Positions 61,891 through 64,000 of a DNA stretch of 64,000 bases are shown piece by piece (within the stretch, counting starts at the first letter, position 1; each line of letters starts with the position of its first letter). A program made the position numbers and the translations under genes. Below the pieces are notes generated by a model, which ran no database searches, was not told the DNA's origin, and saw only the letters and a list, made by a program, of their open reading frames with translations. The stretch comes from Certhia americana. Taxonomy: Eukaryota; Chordata; Aves; Passeriformes; Certhiidae. Where the stretch lies: positions 128,535,133-128,599,132 of the forward strand of contig CM031858.1 of assembly GCA_018697195.1 (NCBI GenBank), given 5' to 3'.

Positions 61891-64000
61891 TTAACGCTGT
61901 GGCGTGATGTTCGCCTTTTGTTACTTCGGGTGTAAGTTGAAGGAGGTGTGGGGTTTTAAGACATTTTAGATTGAAAAGCCTGCGTAGGGGCTCTTCCTGC
62001 CCAGCCTGTACGTTTCTTCCTTCCAAGTGCAGTTAACGTGAACCGAATTTTCGTGTCCTGTCCAGCCATAATAAAATATCTGTGGTAGAAGACCTATGTG
62101 GTGTTACAGTGCTTCAATGTGAACTTGTAACACTTTATGTCTTTTGACCTACCCTATTACACATGTTAATATAATTAAGGAGGTCTGATAGATGGGTTCT
62201 GTTGAGTTTCGGAGTTATTATAACGTTTTTGTTAAGACTTTCTCATCACTAGTATATTGATACGGTCTTTTCCTTGTTTGGTCCTTTTGGTATGTAAAGA
62301 AATAGGCTCATCTGCAACCTTTTATCAAAGTGTTAAAGAAGAAAGGACTCAGGCTGCATACTGTCACTAAATCTGTAGGAACGTCCTGTTTTGAGATGCC
62401 TGTTCCTCCCTCAGATTTGGTTGAAATTGAAGAGGGGTAGGAATCAAGCGTGGTCATAGGTGGCTGAGGTATATGGCACATTGATTGGGAGTGGCTGAGG
62501 AGCAGAGGGTTTTTTACACCTAGAAAAGATGACAATGGGAGTTCTCCAGTGCCAAATGGTGGGAGGGGTTTGTACAAGGCAGAGCCCCATCCTTCCCAGT
62601 TGGGAGAGATTTATAGGTACATGTTTGTCTACTAGAAAAATACATTCCTGGTATGTGCACTGATAACTGTTTACCAGAGAGCAAAAATGTTTGTAAGAAT
62701 TAACACAAGGCGCATCCCAACCTCTGAAAATCCAGCACCTTCTTTGCTTGATGGTACTTGTCTCCACACCCCTCCACCCCCTTCCACCACTCCATACTCT
62801 CCGATGTGTATTTGTGTGTGCCTTTTATGTTCTGGATTCCCTTCTCCTCTATTATGTTAATTTTAATGAACAAAGCTGCTTTTCTGTCATACTCAGCTTA
62901 TTCATCTGTGGGACTGAATGCTTAACATAAATCTTTCAGTATGAGCATTTTTTCCTGCCTCCCTTTGAAAAGTTTCATTATCATTGCCATCATCTTCAGC
63001 TCAATTGTGTCACTCAAGGGTGAAGGACAGGAATACGTACAGGTGATGAATAGCAAGCAGGGTGTTAAATAATAGCTGCTGTAACTATAAAACAGTGAAT
63101 ACAGGAGTGACAGAGGTAGCAAGTGTTCATTTAAGAACACATGAGAAGAGAAGACTATGGGGGAATTTAGTTTCCACTGTGTAATGGATGGAGCCAGACT
63201 CATCAAATTATAGAGAATGCACTAGAGATACGGGCTGAAGGGCAACAAGAAAAATCTTCATGGGAAGCGTAAAGGAAAATCTGTTCATAGCAAGAATAAT
63301 TAAATATTGGAAAAAAAGTTTCCCAGAAAGGTGGAAGAATGCCCGTCCCTGGAGACTGCACAGTCACCTGAATAAATTTCAGGTACATATGAATTAATAT
63401 AACCTCATGTAGCTTTGAATTCAGCCCCACTTTGAGCAGGAGGTAACCTCTGGACACCATTTCTGACCAAACTATTCTGTGATTTTAGAAATGAAGCATT
63501 GACTTATAGCCTAGAAATATCTAGGGACTTTAATCAAGACTTTTTTGTTTTCGAATACCTACCTATTTTGCTTTTAGAAACTTTGTCTTCAGGGTGGGTA
63601 AACTCAGTTTTTAATTCTAATCTGCTGCTTGTATGATTAAAAAAATTGCACATCTTTCCTGTGAGAATTGATATTTTGATGCCCACATAATCTTTTTGAA
63701 GGCAACAGGCCAAAGTCTGCTGCATTGATGTTCATATGTATTTATATTAGTGACGTGGCATAAGTTTTTCTCTTCTTCAGAGAAAGAAAGAAAAGAAAAG
63801 GCGGTTTACATCTTCTGAGAAAAAATATAGCCATTTGGAAAATGTGAGGATTGGAACTGACAGTCTCACAGCTAAACTGATTTGTTGATATATTTGTAAA
63901 TTAGTTTTTCTGTGTGACTTGCAGTCATTTTCTGCAATGACCACAGAGTATATATTAAGAAATAATGTTTTATTACACTGCATCTCTAACAGCAAAAATT
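61585..64000 (+). other. OTUD6B intron 1 (runs off the window edge)
   Basis: I looked for the next OTUD6B exon (expected to begin AKIQGMK-like) through to 64000 and did not find it. The interval is the CpG island tail followed by AT-rich DNA with one CR1 fragment. Confidence 0.75.
63225..63490 (+). mobile_element. Diverged CR1 LINE fragment in OTUD6B intron 1
   Basis: Reading along the plus strand: 'gggctgaagggcaacaagaa', 'gtttcccagaaaggtggaag', 'gtccctggagactgcacag', 'acctctggacaccatttctg', 'accaaactattctgtgattt'. These follow CR1 3'-end order. The copy is old and has lost parts. Confidence 0.65.

Noticed and set aside
61190..62026. 278-codon minus-strand frame over the OTUD6B promoter
   Set aside because: It is antisense to the real exon, low-complexity in composition (Pro/Ala/Arg-rich) and lies wholly in the CpG island.
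63770..63830. Possible OTUD6B exon 2 after a CTTCTTCAG acceptor-like site
   Set aside because: The following sequence does not encode the expected coiled-coil continuation and reaches a stop quickly in the required phase.
1..64000. tRNA, rRNA or snRNA genes
   Set aside because: Nothing with convincing tRNA A/B boxes in a cloverleaf context, or with rRNA/snRNA core sequence, was seen by eye; a covariance-model scan was not possible here.

Overview
The window is nuclear DNA from a bird, most likely a neoavian. It is AT-rich, spliced vertebrate sequence with three CpG-rich promoter patches. The dispersed repeats are avian in type: 3' ends of CR1 LINEs carrying the conserved 'attctgtgattctatga' terminus, an ERVL-type solo LTR, and a class I (gamma-like) endogenous retrovirus. 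I see no SINEs. Gene order and orientation match what I recall of human 8q21.3 (C8orf88 minus, PIP4P2/TMEM55A minus, OTUD6B plus), which lies on a chromosome 2-type macrochromosome in birds.

Layout. (1) 606-693, minus: first coding exon of the C8orf88 orthologue; the rest lies beyond base 1. A CpG-rich patch (about 2620-3010) upstream of it is its probable promoter. That patch abuts an unusual minisatellite of exactly sixty 10-bp units (3011-3610). (2) 3611-18000: intergenic, AT-rich, with a 49-bp tandem duplication and microsatellites. (3) 18000-42250, minus: the complete PIP4P2 gene. I assembled seven coding exons by hand with GT-AG junctions and consistent phases; together they give 257 codons plus stop, the length I recall for the human protein. 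The 3' UTR ends at a triple AATAAA cluster, and the start codon sits in a CpG island. (4) 42250-61240: a 19-kb intergenic block between the divergent PIP4P2 and OTUD6B genes. It holds CR1 copies, a 132-bp hexanucleotide array, and a decayed gag-pro-pol provirus on the minus strand whose reverse transcriptase region is split by a second, nested LTR. (5) 61240-64000, plus: CpG island, first coding exon and part of intron 1 of OTUD6B.

Function. PIP4P2 is a two-pass late endosome/lysosome membrane protein described as a phosphatidylinositol-4,5-bisphosphate 4-phosphatase. OTUD6B is an OTU-family deubiquitinase. C8orf88 is a small, poorly studied protein. They share conserved synteny, not an operon or a pathway.

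I found no new multi-gene system. The observations most worth a second look are: a minisatellite whose unit-to-unit variation is almost all at its two CpG sites; a lysine in place of the arginine of the PIP4P2 CX5R motif; the nested LTR with internal tandem duplications; and two adjacent perfect hairpins inside the decayed gag.
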